From Bacteroidales bacterium (GTDB lineage Bacteria; Bacteroidota; Bacteroidia; Bacteroidales; P3), in assembly GCA_017962665.1 (NCBI GenBank), contig JAGCUU010000009.1:1-64000 (forward strand): DNA of 64,000 bases, written 5' to 3'. Under the pieces are notes generated by a model, which ran no database searches, had not been told where the DNA came from, and saw only the letters and a program-made list of their open reading frames with translations. Numbering within the stretch: position 1 is the stretch's first letter; each line of letters begins with the position of its first letter. Below are positions 1-8,721 of the stretch, piece after piece. Position numbers and translations under genes: made by a program.

Positions 1-16
1 TAAACATTGTATTGTT

Positions 17-89
17 GACTACGTAGCTCAGCAGGTAGAGCACATCCCTTTTAAGGATGGGGTCCTGGGTTCGAGCCCCAGCGTGGTCA
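17..89 (+). tRNA. tRNA-Lys (anticodon TTT), copy 1
   Basis: A 73-nt cloverleaf: the acceptor strand GACTACG pairs with CGTGGTC and is followed by discriminator A. The anticodon stem CATCC/GGATG encloses loop CTTTTAA with anticodon TTT, and the T loop is TTCGAGC. CCA is not encoded. The sequence is identical to the copy that begins 19 nt downstream, so the pair is a recent duplication or kept identical by gene conversion. Confidence 0.95.
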
Positions 90-108
90 CAAAACACACA
101 AAAAGGTC

Positions 109-181
109 GACTACGTAGCTCAGCAGGTAGAGCACATCCCTTTTAAGGATGGGGTCCTGGGTTCGAGCCCCAGCGTGGTCA
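109..181 (+). tRNA. tRNA-Lys (anticodon TTT), copy 2
   Basis: Identical over all 73 nt to the upstream copy, with the same acceptor pairing, TTT anticodon and no encoded CCA. The 19-nt spacer is A-rich. A strong hairpin terminator starts a few bases after the 3' end, so the two tRNAs probably form one transcript processed by RNases. Confidence 0.95.
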
Positions 182-184
182 CAA

Positions 185-212
185 AAAAAACGAGCCGCAT
201 GGCTCGTTTTTT
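185..212. terminator. Bidirectional terminator between tRNA-Lys and glmS
   Basis: The 6-bp GC-rich stem CGAGCC/GGCTCG with loop GCAT is flanked by an A run on the left and a T run on the right. It can therefore end the rightward tRNA transcript and the leftward glmS transcript. Confidence 0.8.
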
Positions 213-232
213 CTATTTTTAGGTGGATAATA

Positions 233-2101
233 TTATTCAACTGTTACTGATTTTGCAAGGTTGCGCGGCTGGTCAACGTTGCGTCCTTTGGCGATGGCGA
301 CGTAGTAGGAGAGGAGTTGCAGTGGAAGGATGGCCAGCAATGGTACATAGCAGTCGCGTGTATCTGGAATTTCAAAGCAGTAGTCGCTCATGCCCTTGAC
401 GATGGTGTCGCCTTCGGTGACAACGCTGATAATCTTACCTTTGCGCGATTTGATTTCCTGTATGTTACTGACAATCTTGTCATACATTCCGCGTTTTGGC
501 GCGATGACGACGACAGGCATCTCTTCGTCTACGAGGGCGATGGGACCGTGTTTCATCTCGGCAGCTGGATAGCCCTCGGCGTGGATATAGCTGATTTCTT
601 TTAGTTTAAGCGCACCTTCAAGTGCAACGGGGTAGTTGTATCCGCGGCCAAGATAGATGAAGTTGCGGGCGTATGTAAACATCTGTGCAAAATTGTCGAT
701 GCCTTTATTATGGTCGAGAGTCCACTGCATCTTGTCAGGTATCATCTGCAGTTCGTCGACAAGCATGTGGAACATCTCGTCGCTGAGTGTCTTCTTCTCT
801 TTTGCAATGGCTAAACCAAGCATAATAAGTGTAATGACTTGACCGGTGAATGCTTTTGTCGATGCCACGCCGATTTCAGGGCCGACGTGGAGGTATGTGC
901 CGCTGTCTGTGGCGCGTGGAATTGAGGAGCCGATTACATTGCATATTCCGTATAGGAATGCTCCTTTGCTTTTGGATAATTGTATGGCTGCCAGAGTATC
1001 AGCAGTTTCTCCAGATTGTGATACGGCTATCACTATATCGTCGGGGAAAATGACAGGGTTGCGGTAGCGGAACTCTGATGCGTATTCCACTTCTACTGGA
1101 ATTTGTGCAGCCTCTTCAATAAAGTATTTGCCTATAAGTGCGGAATGCCAGGAAGTACCACAAGCGCATATTATAATACGGCGGGCGTTGATGAATTTTT
1201 CTTTGTGGTCAATGATGCCGCTAAGTAGTACATCTTTGTCGACAATGTTCAAACGTCCTTTTGTGCAAATGCGCATAGCCGCCGGTTGCTCGAAAATCTC
1301 CTTGAGCATAAAATGCGGGTATCCGCCTTTTTCCAGTTCATCGAGATTCATCTGCAATGTTACCAGCTGCGGTGTCTGTTTGACGTTTGACAGGTTGGTG
1401 ATTTTAAGTTCTCCGTTGCGGTTCATTATGGCAATCTCCTCATCCTGAAGATATATTACCTTGTTGGTGTACTCGATGATGGGGGTTGCGTCGCTTCCAA
1501 GGAAGAACTCTGCTTTGCCGTTTTTCTTGTCGTTGTCTGCCCCCACGCCGATAATCAGCGGGCTGCCTTTACGTGCGCAGATTAATTGGTCTGGTTTGCG
1601 CTTGTCGAGAATGGCGATGGCGTATGCGCCGATGACGCTTTTAAGTGCAAGTTGTACAGCAGTGTAGAGGTCGCAATTATGGCTAATCTGTGTGTATTCT
1701 ACCAGTTGTACAAGGACTTCAGTATCGGTTTCGCTGCAGAATGTCATACCGTGTTTTTCCATCTCAGTTCGCAGCGATTTGTAGTTCTCAATAATGCCAT
1801 TATGAACCAGCGCAAGGTTCTTGGACTGAGAGTAATGAGGGTGGGCGTTGGTAGCATTGGGTTCACCGTGTGTAGCCCAACGGGTGTGTGCAATGCCGAT
1901 GGTGCCGCTGACATCTTTATCCTCTACCGAAGCTTCCAATGCGGAAACCTTGCCTTTGGACTTGTATACGTTCAGTTCTCCTTTAGCATTGATCATTGAC
2001 ACCCCAGCACTGTCGTAACCACGGTATTCAAGTCTGTGAAGCCCTTTTATCAAGATAGGGTAGGCTTCCTGTTCCCCGATGTATCCAACTATTCCACACA
2101 T
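233..2101 (-). CDS. glmS: Glutamine--fructose-6-phosphate aminotransferase (isomerizing)
   Basis: Makes glucosamine-6-phosphate from fructose-6-phosphate and glutamine, the first step towards UDP-GlcNAc for peptidoglycan and lipid A; cytoplasmic. The protein has 622 residues, close to the usual 600-620. It begins MCGIVGYIG, so Cys2 becomes the N-terminal nucleophile of the class II glutaminase domain (residues 2 to about 230). Two SIS sugar-isomerase domains follow (about 300-440 and 470-600), and it ends with the conserved tail NLAKSVTVE. It is transcribed alone and ends at a shared terminator with the tRNA genes. No glmS ribozyme-like leader was recognised upstream. Confidence 0.97.
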   Translation of the reverse strand: MCGIVGYIGEQEAYPILIKGLHRLEYRGYDSAGVSMINAKGELNVYKSKGKVSALEASVEDKDVSGTIGIAHTRWATHGEPNATNAHPHYSQSKNLALVHNGIIENYKSLRTEMEKHGMTFCSETDTEVLVQLVEYTQISHNCDLYTAVQLALKSVIGAYAIAILDKRKPDQLICARKGSPLIIGVGADNDKKNGKAEFFLGSDATPIIEYTNKVIYLQDEEIAIMNRNGELKITNLSNVKQTPQLVTLQMNLDELEKGGYPHFMLKEIFEQPAAMRICTKGRLNIVDKDVLLSGIIDHKEKFINARRIIICACGTSWHSALIGKYFIEEAAQIPVEVEYASEFRYRNPVIFPDDIVIAVSQSGETADTLAAIQLSKSKGAFLYGICNVIGSSIPRATDSGTYLHVGPEIGVASTKAFTGQVITLIMLGLAIAKEKKTLSDEMFHMLVDELQMIPDKMQWTLDHNKGIDNFAQMFTYARNFIYLGRGYNYPVALEGALKLKEISYIHAEGYPAAEMKHGPIALVDEEMPVVVIAPKRGMYDKIVSNIQEIKSRKGKIISVVTEGDTIVKGMSDYCFEIPDTRDCYVPLLAILPLQLLSYYVAIAKGRNVDQPRNLAKSVTVE

Positions 2102-2201
2102 TTTTCTTGTTAGTTTAATTAATGAAAAATTTATATAAGTTGTTATTAATAAATAATATAAGCAAAATACATTACCGTTTTTTGCCTTTAAATACCATTA
2201 G

Positions 2202-2209
2202 CAAAAATA
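2202..2209 (-). promoter_or_regulatory. Possible glmS promoter, -7 element
   Basis: On the minus strand this reads TATTTTTG, matching the Bacteroidota -7 consensus TAnnTTTG, about 100 nt before the glmS start. No convincing -33 element was seen at the expected distance. Confidence 0.35.
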
Positions 2210-2227
2210 GTAACAATTTATAAATTA

Positions 2228-4930
2228 TCAGTGTATTGTCTTCAATTTTTTCAATACTTGTTCTGCGAGTCCGATTGAATAACCGTGGCTGTGGAAAAGT
2301 ATTTCTCCCTTGCTGTTTACTACTGCGACAAGTGGATAGTCGTTTTTCAAATCAAGTTTTAATGCAGCAACAATTTGTTTCTCAAATATGTCTTTGCTTT
2401 TTGAATCTCGGATTAAGTAGTCGGTATTTGGCAGTTTCCACGATACTGGATTTGCCGATGCAGGAGCAACAAGATATATTGCTCCTCCCCAAGCCTTAAA
2501 TTCTTTTTCCAATGACTGCATTTCTTTGATTAGGTGTTTGGAAGGCTCTTTGTAGTCTCCCACGAAGACGAACAGCATTCCAGTCTCTCCTGCATAATCT
2601 GCAAGCGTGGTCATATCGGCAATGATTGTCTGATTGGGATTGAGAATGGCTTGAACAGCGTCTGAACGGTCAATCAAAGGTCTTAGAATTATTTGTTTAG
2701 TGGTTTTCTGTCCCTCTTCAACGGCAAAGTATTGGCTTCTTACTAGAACATCTCCCTCTGGATAGCGGTTGCCAGTTGTAAGACAATAATATCCTGGTTC
2801 CAAGTTTATTGTTGTGGGAAATTTGCTCATTCGTGAATCATCTTCGAAGTCAAAGGTAACAAAGTCGCCGTTTTCGTATTTTGCAATGGAAAAATGGCTC
2901 CAGTATACCGGTTTGGATAGATCCTTTGTTGGACTATAGGTTAGTGTAAGTGTTGCGGTTGGTTGTTTACATTGCTCTTCGTCAAACGTAACTATTGTCC
3001 ATTTGTTTTGTTCCCAGACATATATATTATTTGTGGCATTATCAAGATATGCCGGAATACATAATGATCTGCAAGCTGCGATAAAGAAAATATCACGGCT
3101 GTGCTTGTCGCTATGTCGCAATTCATAGACTCCTTTTGGTGAAATCGGGCAGTTGTAGTAATTGCCTGTATCGTCAACAATTATATTCTCTATTGTCCAT
3201 TTTTTCAGTGTTGCGGCATCAATTGATACGGCTAATTGCTGTAGTTCGTCTGTAAGGTATTCTCGCCAGGATCTAACCATTTCGTTGCTAATTCTTGCAG
3301 GCATTATTCCCACCTTGTAAATATCATATTCCAAGGCTTCTGAACCTGTTTCGTATGATGTAAAATGAGCATCAAGCACATCGCATGTTATGTCACGCAT
3401 GTCTTTGTCTGAATAGGATTTCAGATAATCGTAAAGATGTTCGAAACCTCTTTCTTTTAAGTAATTTGATGATATAAAATTACTGATTTCTTGATAATTG
3501 CCCTCGGATTTCTGTATTATCTCCCATAGTTGGTCGTCGTTGAGATTTGGAATACCATCCTGGGCTGTATTTATTATGGTTTTGAAATTGTCTTTATTAG
3601 GGAAGGTGGCCATGTATGCTCCTCTGACAGAGTCTTCAAAAATAAGACGCTTTGCATTCTGTTCGGCCTTTTCTTTGGAGGGCGTTACTCTTGTTTTACC
3701 TGCAATTGGAGGAACGATGTCAAGATGCAACATATTTGGAAATACGTCAATACATCCAGGGTTCTCGTCGTTCACCTGAGTGAACAGTGGGTGGATTATC
3801 TCTTCGGTAGTATCTAATACTATTGTGATTATAGAATCTTTTCTTACGTCGACTTTACGGTATGCGTAGTGTTTTCCATTGGTGACCCATATCAACAAGT
3901 CGCCCAATCCTGTTGTGAGTTGAGACTGACCTTGGCTGTTGGTTTTTATTGTGGCAAGTGTATAGAACTCACTGTAGTTATAGAGTTTGAATTTCACGTC
4001 GATACCCTCTATGGCTTTACTGTTAGTATCTGTCACACATACTGTCAGTTTGCGGGTGGGTGCATAGTGGCTCAAAAGGTTCAGTTCACTGTAGAGGGCA
4101 GTTTGTTTCACCACTTCCTCGTTGCCGTGGTAGCGGCCAAAGGCTTTGCTATGCACCATCATACAGCGAGTGGAAGGCACTGCAAACCAGCCCATATCCA
4201 ATTCTGCGTCTGGCTCGCAGGCTCCCATAAAATACCATTTGTTACTATCGGCAATGTATACTTCAACCCAAGCATGATTGTCGTCACAATGTGCCCAGCG
4301 TGGTGTATAACACTGGCGTGCAGGGATTCCCACGCTGCGCAGGGCGGTGACGGCAAAAGTCGACTCTTCGCCGCAGCGCCCAAGTGAGGTCCGCATTGTG
4401 GCAAGTGGAGCGCTTGTGCGACCGTCGCTGGCGCGGTAGGCTACATGCTCATGGCACCAATGATTTACCTCCAGTGCCGCCTCATACATCGACAATCCTT
4501 CCACTCTTGGTGCTAACTCGCGCTGCATCAACAGGCGTGCGGTGTCAAGATTCTCGTTATTAACTCTATAAACCAATACGAAGTGGCGGAAAATATCTTC
4601 TGGTACATCCTTGCCCCAACTGAACCGTTCACGCGCGGCGAAGGCTGATCTAATTTGCTGCAAGTAAAACGATTGATCATAGTCTGCCAAATCACTGTAG
4701 GGCATGTATGCATATAGGAATTCCAAAGCTTCGCGTGTCTCTATGTCCAGTGTGTCCATGCCTGAAAACAGTGCGTCACTGCGTCCGGATGCAATAGCCT
4801 GTCTATTAATAAAATCTTCATGAACCTGTGCACGGTAGTCACTGTCGGTGATGAAATGTTTTTCTTTGTGACAAGCTGTTAACAACAGGAATGTACTGAC
4901 TATTGGAATCAATGTTTTATAAATCTTCAT
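2228..4930 (-). CDS. Transglutaminase-like lipoprotein with C-terminal thioredoxin-like region
   Basis: A 900-residue protein from the ATG at 4930. That start is preferred over an in-frame one 60 nt upstream because it opens directly on a lipoprotein signal ending LLTAC (lipid Cys20). A transglutaminase core lies around 160-245, with GRCGEES (Cys about 186), DNHAWVE (His about 219) and an Asp near 241 as the likely triad. An Ig-like or carboxypeptidase-regulatory-like stretch (about 290-360) follows. A second, diverged transglutaminase-like region (about 540-650) lacks an obvious His-Trp motif. The last 130 residues resemble a thioredoxin fold without CxxC. It overlaps the cutC stop by 14 nt. 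The function is probably a periplasm-facing cysteine peptidase or peptide cross-linking/cleaving enzyme; the substrate is unknown. Confidence 0.8.
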   Translation of the reverse strand: MKIYKTLIPIVSTFLLLTACHKEKHFITDSDYRAQVHEDFINRQAIASGRSDALFSGMDTLDIETREALEFLYAYMPYSDLADYDQSFYLQQIRSAFAARERFSWGKDVPEDIFRHFVLVYRVNNENLDTARLLMQRELAPRVEGLSMYEAALEVNHWCHEHVAYRASDGRTSAPLATMRTSLGRCGEESTFAVTALRSVGIPARQCYTPRWAHCDDNHAWVEVYIADSNKWYFMGACEPDAELDMGWFAVPSTRCMMVHSKAFGRYHGNEEVVKQTALYSELNLLSHYAPTRKLTVCVTDTNSKAIEGIDVKFKLYNYSEFYTLATIKTNSQGQSQLTTGLGDLLIWVTNGKHYAYRKVDVRKDSIITIVLDTTEEIIHPLFTQVNDENPGCIDVFPNMLHLDIVPPIAGKTRVTPSKEKAEQNAKRLIFEDSVRGAYMATFPNKDNFKTIINTAQDGIPNLNDDQLWEIIQKSEGNYQEISNFISSNYLKERGFEHLYDYLKSYSDKDMRDITCDVLDAHFTSYETGSEALEYDIYKVGIMPARISNEMVRSWREYLTDELQQLAVSIDAATLKKWTIENIIVDDTGNYYNCPISPKGVYELRHSDKHSRDIFFIAACRSLCIPAYLDNATNNIYVWEQNKWTIVTFDEEQCKQPTATLTLTYSPTKDLSKPVYWSHFSIAKYENGDFVTFDFEDDSRMSKFPTTINLEPGYYCLTTGNRYPEGDVLVRSQYFAVEEGQKTTKQIILRPLIDRSDAVQAILNPNQTIIADMTTLADYAGETGMLFVFVGDYKEPSKHLIKEMQSLEKEFKAWGGAIYLVAPASANPVSWKLPNTDYLIRDSKSKDIFEKQIVAALKLDLKNDYPLVAVVNSKGEILFHSHGYSIGLAEQVLKKLKTIH

Positions 4931-5642
4931 TGCGTCTGAAATAAAAAAGTGGATAATTTGGAAAATCGTCTGTGATATACATGAATTCACGTACCTGATC
5001 GGTGTCTGTGCAGATTAATCCATTAACGTTATGTTTCAGTGATGCGTGAACCTCATACAATCCTGTATTCCATACTAATTGATGAACATTGTCTGCTGTT
5101 ATTCCCGATGCAGCAATGATGCCTATACGTCTGTCAGCTTGTTTCTGTAGGCTAATAAGCATCTCACGTCCCTCCCATGCAGTAGGAGCGCATCCCGAGG
5201 TAAGCACCTTGTTGCAGCCACATTCAATAATCTGTTCTAAAGCCTCATGTGGGTTACGGCATTCGTCGAAAGCACGGTGGAATGTTACGCCGACGCCGCA
5301 TTCAATGGCTTTTTCTACAGCCATGCGAGTTTTGTACATGTCAATGTCTCCCTCTGGCGTAAGAAATCCGAAAACGACAGCATGTGCCCCCAGCGAGGAG
5401 GCTATTTCTATGTCATTAAGTATAACTTCCATCTCTTCGTCGTCATAGACAAAGTTTCCTCCACGCGGTCGAATCAATACGCGTGTCTGTAAGTTGAGTT
5501 TTTGTACGCAATATTCGATGGCTGCTGCCGACGGAGTGGTTCCCCCTTCGCCCAGGGCTTGACATAACTCGATCCTGTATGCACCGCCAGCTTTGGCGTT
5601 GCGTGCAGAGAGCACCGAATTGCAACATATTTCTACGTGCAT
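4917..5642 (-). CDS. cutC: CutC family protein
   Basis: A 241-residue TIM-barrel protein of the CutC family. It opens with the family hallmark of a buried Cys-Cys pair and the motif NSVLSARNA, followed by GAYRIELC. The name comes from a proposed role in copper tolerance in Escherichia coli. The biochemical function is unsettled, and nothing here (no copper pump or regulator) supports copper specificity. The gene lies directly upstream of the transglutaminase-like lipoprotein, with a 14-nt overlap, so the two are cotranscribed. The -7-like box TATTTTTG on the minus strand at 5684-5691 is the likely promoter. Confidence 0.9.
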   Translation of the reverse strand: MHVEICCNSVLSARNAKAGGAYRIELCQALGEGGTTPSAAAIEYCVQKLNLQTRVLIRPRGGNFVYDDEEMEVILNDIEIASSLGAHAVVFGFLTPEGDIDMYKTRMAVEKAIECGVGVTFHRAFDECRNPHEALEQIIECGCNKVLTSGCAPTAWEGREMLISLQKQADRRIGIIAASGITADNVHQLVWNTGLYEVHASLKHNVNGLICTDTDQVREFMYITDDFPNYPLFYFRRNEDL

Positions 5643-5683
5643 ATCAACAATATATAATAATAATGCATACTACAAATTGAATA

Positions 5684-5691
5684 CAAAAATA
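5684..5691 (-). promoter_or_regulatory. Possible cutC promoter, -7 element
   Basis: Minus-strand TATTTTTG, a full match to TAnnTTTG, about 40 nt before the cutC start. It is divergent from the mazG promoter box at 5722-5729. Confidence 0.4.
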
Positions 5692-5721
5692 CACAATTCT
5701 GCCCTTATTGTTTTTTTTGTG

Positions 5722-5729
5722 TACATTTG
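5722..5729 (+). promoter_or_regulatory. Possible mazG promoter, -7 element
   Basis: TACATTTG matches TAnnTTTG, about 75 nt before the mazG ATG. The T-rich stretch upstream has no clear -33 TTTG at the usual spacing. Confidence 0.4.
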
Positions 5730-5802
5730 CAAACGAATTTTTAACCCAATATTAGGTTTAATGCCCTAACAATCAGACAAGAATAATCTATTTTTAATAG
5801 TC

Positions 5803-6624
5803 ATGACAGAGGAACAGAAATCGTTTCAATGGTTGAGTTCAATCCTTGACATTCTCCGAAATGAGTGTCCGTGGGACAGTGTTCAGACAATCTCTTCCCT
5901 GCGTTACCTCACTATTGAAGAGGTGTATGAGTTGTCTGAGGCTGTGACTGCCAGCGATTATGATGAGATTAGGAAAGAATTGGGTGATTTATTCATGCAC
6001 TTGGTGTTTTATGCTAAGATAGCAGATAGTGAGCATCGATTTGGATTGGTTGAAGTTATAGATGGAATATGTAATAAATTAATATCCCGTCATCCTCACA
6101 TTGCATTACCTGACAGAGATGGAGAAATGCATCCTGCATGCCAGTCCAATTCACCGGAATGGGAAACCGTAAAAATGAAGGAGGGTAGACACTCGACCCT
6201 TGAAGGTGTTCCCTCTTCGTTGCCATCGCTTGTGAAGGCTGTGCGTATGCAGGAAAAGGCAGCTGGTGTCGGTTTCGAATTTCCAGATGTCGTTTCTGCA
6301 TCAGAAAAATATTTAGAGGAATACGAGGAATTCATAGAGTCTTTGGCTGATTATCATGCAAATAAGACAGAAATAACAAGAGAGCATGCAGAGGAGGAAT
6401 TGGGTGATTTATTGTTTTCACTGGTAAAATGGGCTCGTTTTGAGGGTCTTAATGCCGATGATTCGCTAGAAAAGACAAATCTAAAGTTTTTCAACCGCTT
6501 CTCGTATGTGGAGCGAAAAATCGCGGAGAGTGGGCGTTCTTTCAATGAAGTGTCATTGGTTGAAATGAAGACATTGTGGAATGAAGCAAAGGAGTATTTT
6601 ACTTCACAAAATATAAGGTCATGA
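5803..6624 (+). CDS. mazG: Nucleoside triphosphate pyrophosphohydrolase MazG
   Basis: Hydrolyses (d)NTPs to NMP and pyrophosphate, cleaning damaged nucleotides from the pool; in some bacteria it also modulates ppGpp. At 273 residues it is the two-domain form. The first MazG domain has the metal-binding pattern EEVYELSEA...ELGDLFMHLVF (about residues 40-75), and the second has EEELGDLLFSLVKWAR (about 195-215). Its TGA stop overlaps the ATG of a 58-codon gene (ATGA), so the two are translationally coupled. Confidence 0.93.
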   Translation: MTEEQKSFQWLSSILDILRNECPWDSVQTISSLRYLTIEEVYELSEAVTASDYDEIRKELGDLFMHLVFYAKIADSEHRFGLVEVIDGICNKLISRHPHIALPDRDGEMHPACQSNSPEWETVKMKEGRHSTLEGVPSSLPSLVKAVRMQEKAAGVGFEFPDVVSASEKYLEEYEEFIESLADYHANKTEITREHAEEELGDLLFSLVKWARFEGLNADDSLEKTNLKFFNRFSYVERKIAESGRSFNEVSLVEMKTLWNEAKEYFTSQNIRS

Positions 6625-6797
6625 AAAAAGAATATGAAGCACCGGAACTGACTATTGTGACTCTTCGTGTAGAAAAAGGGTTCAGTTCAAGTTTGGTGGG
6701 AGCACCGTCAAACGTGGATTTTGAAATGTTCCAGTTGGGTGAATCCGAAGATATGAGTAAGGCTACCACATTCGGGGAAACTTATTGGAACTGGTAA
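6621..6797 (+). CDS. Small protein, translationally coupled to mazG
   Basis: A 58-codon open frame starting MKKEYEAPELTIVTLRVEKG and ending in an aromatic tail (FGETYWNW). The ATG overlaps the mazG stop as ATGA, which supports real translation. There is no signal peptide, membrane helix or cysteine; the C-terminal half is acidic with Gly/Ser. Short peptides opening MKKxYxxPE are frequent in Bacteroidales. Their function is not established, and some sit near peptide-modifying or export genes, but none is adjacent here. It could be a secreted or modified peptide precursor, or a small MazG partner. A weak hairpin follows at 6849-6876. Confidence 0.65.
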   Translation: MKKEYEAPELTIVTLRVEKGFSSSLVGAPSNVDFEMFQLGESEDMSKATTFGETYWNW

Positions 6798-6848
6798 TCA
6801 ATAAGTCTTGTTGTTTTTCTTATAACGGTTTGACTATGTATTACCATG

Positions 6849-6876
6849 CCGCTTTCATTTAGCGGTACAATTTTTG
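6849..6876 (+). terminator. Weak terminator after mazG operon
   Basis: The stem CCGCT/AGCGG with a 7-nt loop is followed by an interrupted T run. It lies between the mazG operon and the convergent U32 gene. Confidence 0.35.
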
Positions 6877-6885
6877 TGTTTTTTG

Positions 6886-8721
6886 CTAACTTTCTGCCGT
6901 AATCGTCATTTCGCATTTGTTGCAGTAAAAATGTAACTGGAATTTTTTCCCGTTATTCCGCAGGTACAGAACACCACGATAGTCAGGATCAATTGTATTG
7001 TTGCATTTGTGCATCAGACATTGACCTAATTCATAACGTATGCAGTATTTTGTTGTCATTAGAGGGAAGAAACTGTCTATAACATTTTTTTCTTGATCAG
7101 CTCCTCGTTCTGTTTCTTCAACCCCATGCCGGTAATAAAATGATTCCGCTTTGTCGTTGACAATATTTGCCAGTCCATTGAGCTTTGTTTCAAAATATTG
7201 GATATTGTTTGTTTCTACTGGTTTACTTTTGGGCTTAAAATATTCAATGCGACGTTGTTCCAATTTATTTATAACGTTGCGCCTAAGTTCGTTCAATATT
7301 GAACTTGGAATAAATAGTGGTCTCTCGATGTTTTGGTTGAGAGATTTTAGTATAAATGCAGTACCTCCTAATTTTGCCAACTGGTTATAAGTCGTTTCCA
7401 TTGCTTTCTCGGCATTATTTGCAATCACTTTCTCGTAAGGAACGGTGGCATTTGCTTTGCACCCATCTTCATCAGTAATTGCTAATTGCAATCCATCTTT
7501 TGTCTCTTCAAGTGTCATGGAAACAGCTATTTTACGTTCTGCTGTGTCGCCCTGAAGTTTTTTCTCAAAAGCATAATCACTATTTCTCCACAACAAGGTA
7601 CCTTTTTCTATATCAAGTTGTTTGTTGGGAATTATATTTTTGCCGTCAGCGTGGTTAATGGAGAATCCTTGTAATACCCCACCGCTAAAATAGCAGATTC
7701 CATCACCTGCAGACAATGTCTCGTCAGTGTCAATGGTAAGTTTATTCTTATTAATCGATCTTATTTTCCCAATAGGTTTTCCAATAGACTTTTGTGTTGA
7801 CATTGAAGCCATCTTCTGTCTGTCTATCAGAAAATAGTCCGTAAAACCTCGGTTAAATGTCCGTTCCAGATCCGGTGTAAAATGAAATATTGTTTTTCCT
7901 GACGAGCTTGCCTTGAATCCTTCTCGACGATAAATGATATTATCAAGGAGTTGGCGGTAATATGCAGTGACATTTTTTACGTATGAGATATCTTTAAGGC
8001 GTCCTTCGATTTTAAATGATGTAATTCCGGCATCTATCATGCTTTCAATATGCTGTGCAGCAGAAAAATCTTTTAGGGAGAGCAGGTGTTCGTTATGCCG
8101 CAATATTTTTCCATTTTCGTTGAGCAGGTCGTATGTGGAGCGGCATGGTTGTGCGCAGTTGCCTCGGTTGCCGCTACGACCGGTCAGATATAGGCTCATA
8201 TAGCATTGACCGCTATAGCTCACGCATAATGCTCCCTGTATAAATGCCTCAAGGTCGATGTGAATCTCCTTACGCAACGTTTTCATCTGATTCAGTGAAG
8301 TCTCTCTTGCGAGTATTACTCTACTGAACCCCACTTGTTCCAAAAACTTGATTCGTCTCGGGTCTATATTGTGAGTCTGTGTTGATGCATGAAGTTCAAC
8401 AGGAGGGAGGTTTAGTTCCAATAGTCCCAAATCCTGTACTATTATTGCATCTACACCAATATTGTACAAATCCCATACAAGTTCCTCTGCCTTTTTCAAT
8501 TCGTTATCAAACAATAGGGTATTTACTGTGGCAAAAACCTTGGAACCATATAAATGAGAATAATTGACCAGGCCTTCAATATCGTCGATGCTATTGCCTG
8601 CTGCCACACGGGCACCGAAATTTGAGGCTCCGATGTATACTGCATCTGCGCCATGGTTAATGGCGGCAATGCCCTGTTCTTTGTTTTTTGCCGGTGCAAG
8701 CAGTTCAAGCTTTTTCGACAT
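6886..8721 (-). CDS. U32 family peptidase / RNA hydroxylation factor
   Basis: A 611-residue TIM-barrel protein of family U32. The family signature is complete: EAFIQGALCVSYSGQCYMS, followed by the Cys-containing segment GNCAQPCRS (about residues 160-195), which binds an iron-sulfur cluster in characterised relatives. The family includes Escherichia coli RlhA and TrhP, which hydroxylate 23S rRNA C2501 and tRNA U34 using prephenate-linked chemistry, so an RNA-modification role is more likely than proteolysis. The C terminus has a small Cys-rich end (GQCLMHKCN and CNKCEM), a possible zinc or Fe-S site. It overlaps the tatC stop by 17 nt and is the last gene of the tatA-tatC operon. Confidence 0.85.
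   Translation of the reverse strand: MSKKLELLAPAKNKEQGIAAINHGADAVYIGASNFGARVAAGNSIDDIEGLVNYSHLYGSKVFATVNTLLFDNELKKAEELVWDLYNIGVDAIIVQDLGLLELNLPPVELHASTQTHNIDPRRIKFLEQVGFSRVILARETSLNQMKTLRKEIHIDLEAFIQGALCVSYSGQCYMSLYLTGRSGNRGNCAQPCRSTYDLLNENGKILRHNEHLLSLKDFSAAQHIESMIDAGITSFKIEGRLKDISYVKNVTAYYRQLLDNIIYRREGFKASSSGKTIFHFTPDLERTFNRGFTDYFLIDRQKMASMSTQKSIGKPIGKIRSINKNKLTIDTDETLSAGDGICYFSGGVLQGFSINHADGKNIIPNKQLDIEKGTLLWRNSDYAFEKKLQGDTAERKIAVSMTLEETKDGLQLAITDEDGCKANATVPYEKVIANNAEKAMETTYNQLAKLGGTAFILKSLNQNIERPLFIPSSILNELRRNVINKLEQRRIEYFKPKSKPVETNNIQYFETKLNGLANIVNDKAESFYYRHGVEETERGADQEKNVIDSFFPLMTTKYCIRYELGQCLMHKCNNTIDPDYRGVLYLRNNGKKFQLHFYCNKCEMTITAES

Noticed and set aside
28..240. 70-codon minus-strand frame across the tRNA pair
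   Set aside because: It is antisense to both tRNA genes and the terminator; its repeated peptide merely reflects the tRNA duplication.
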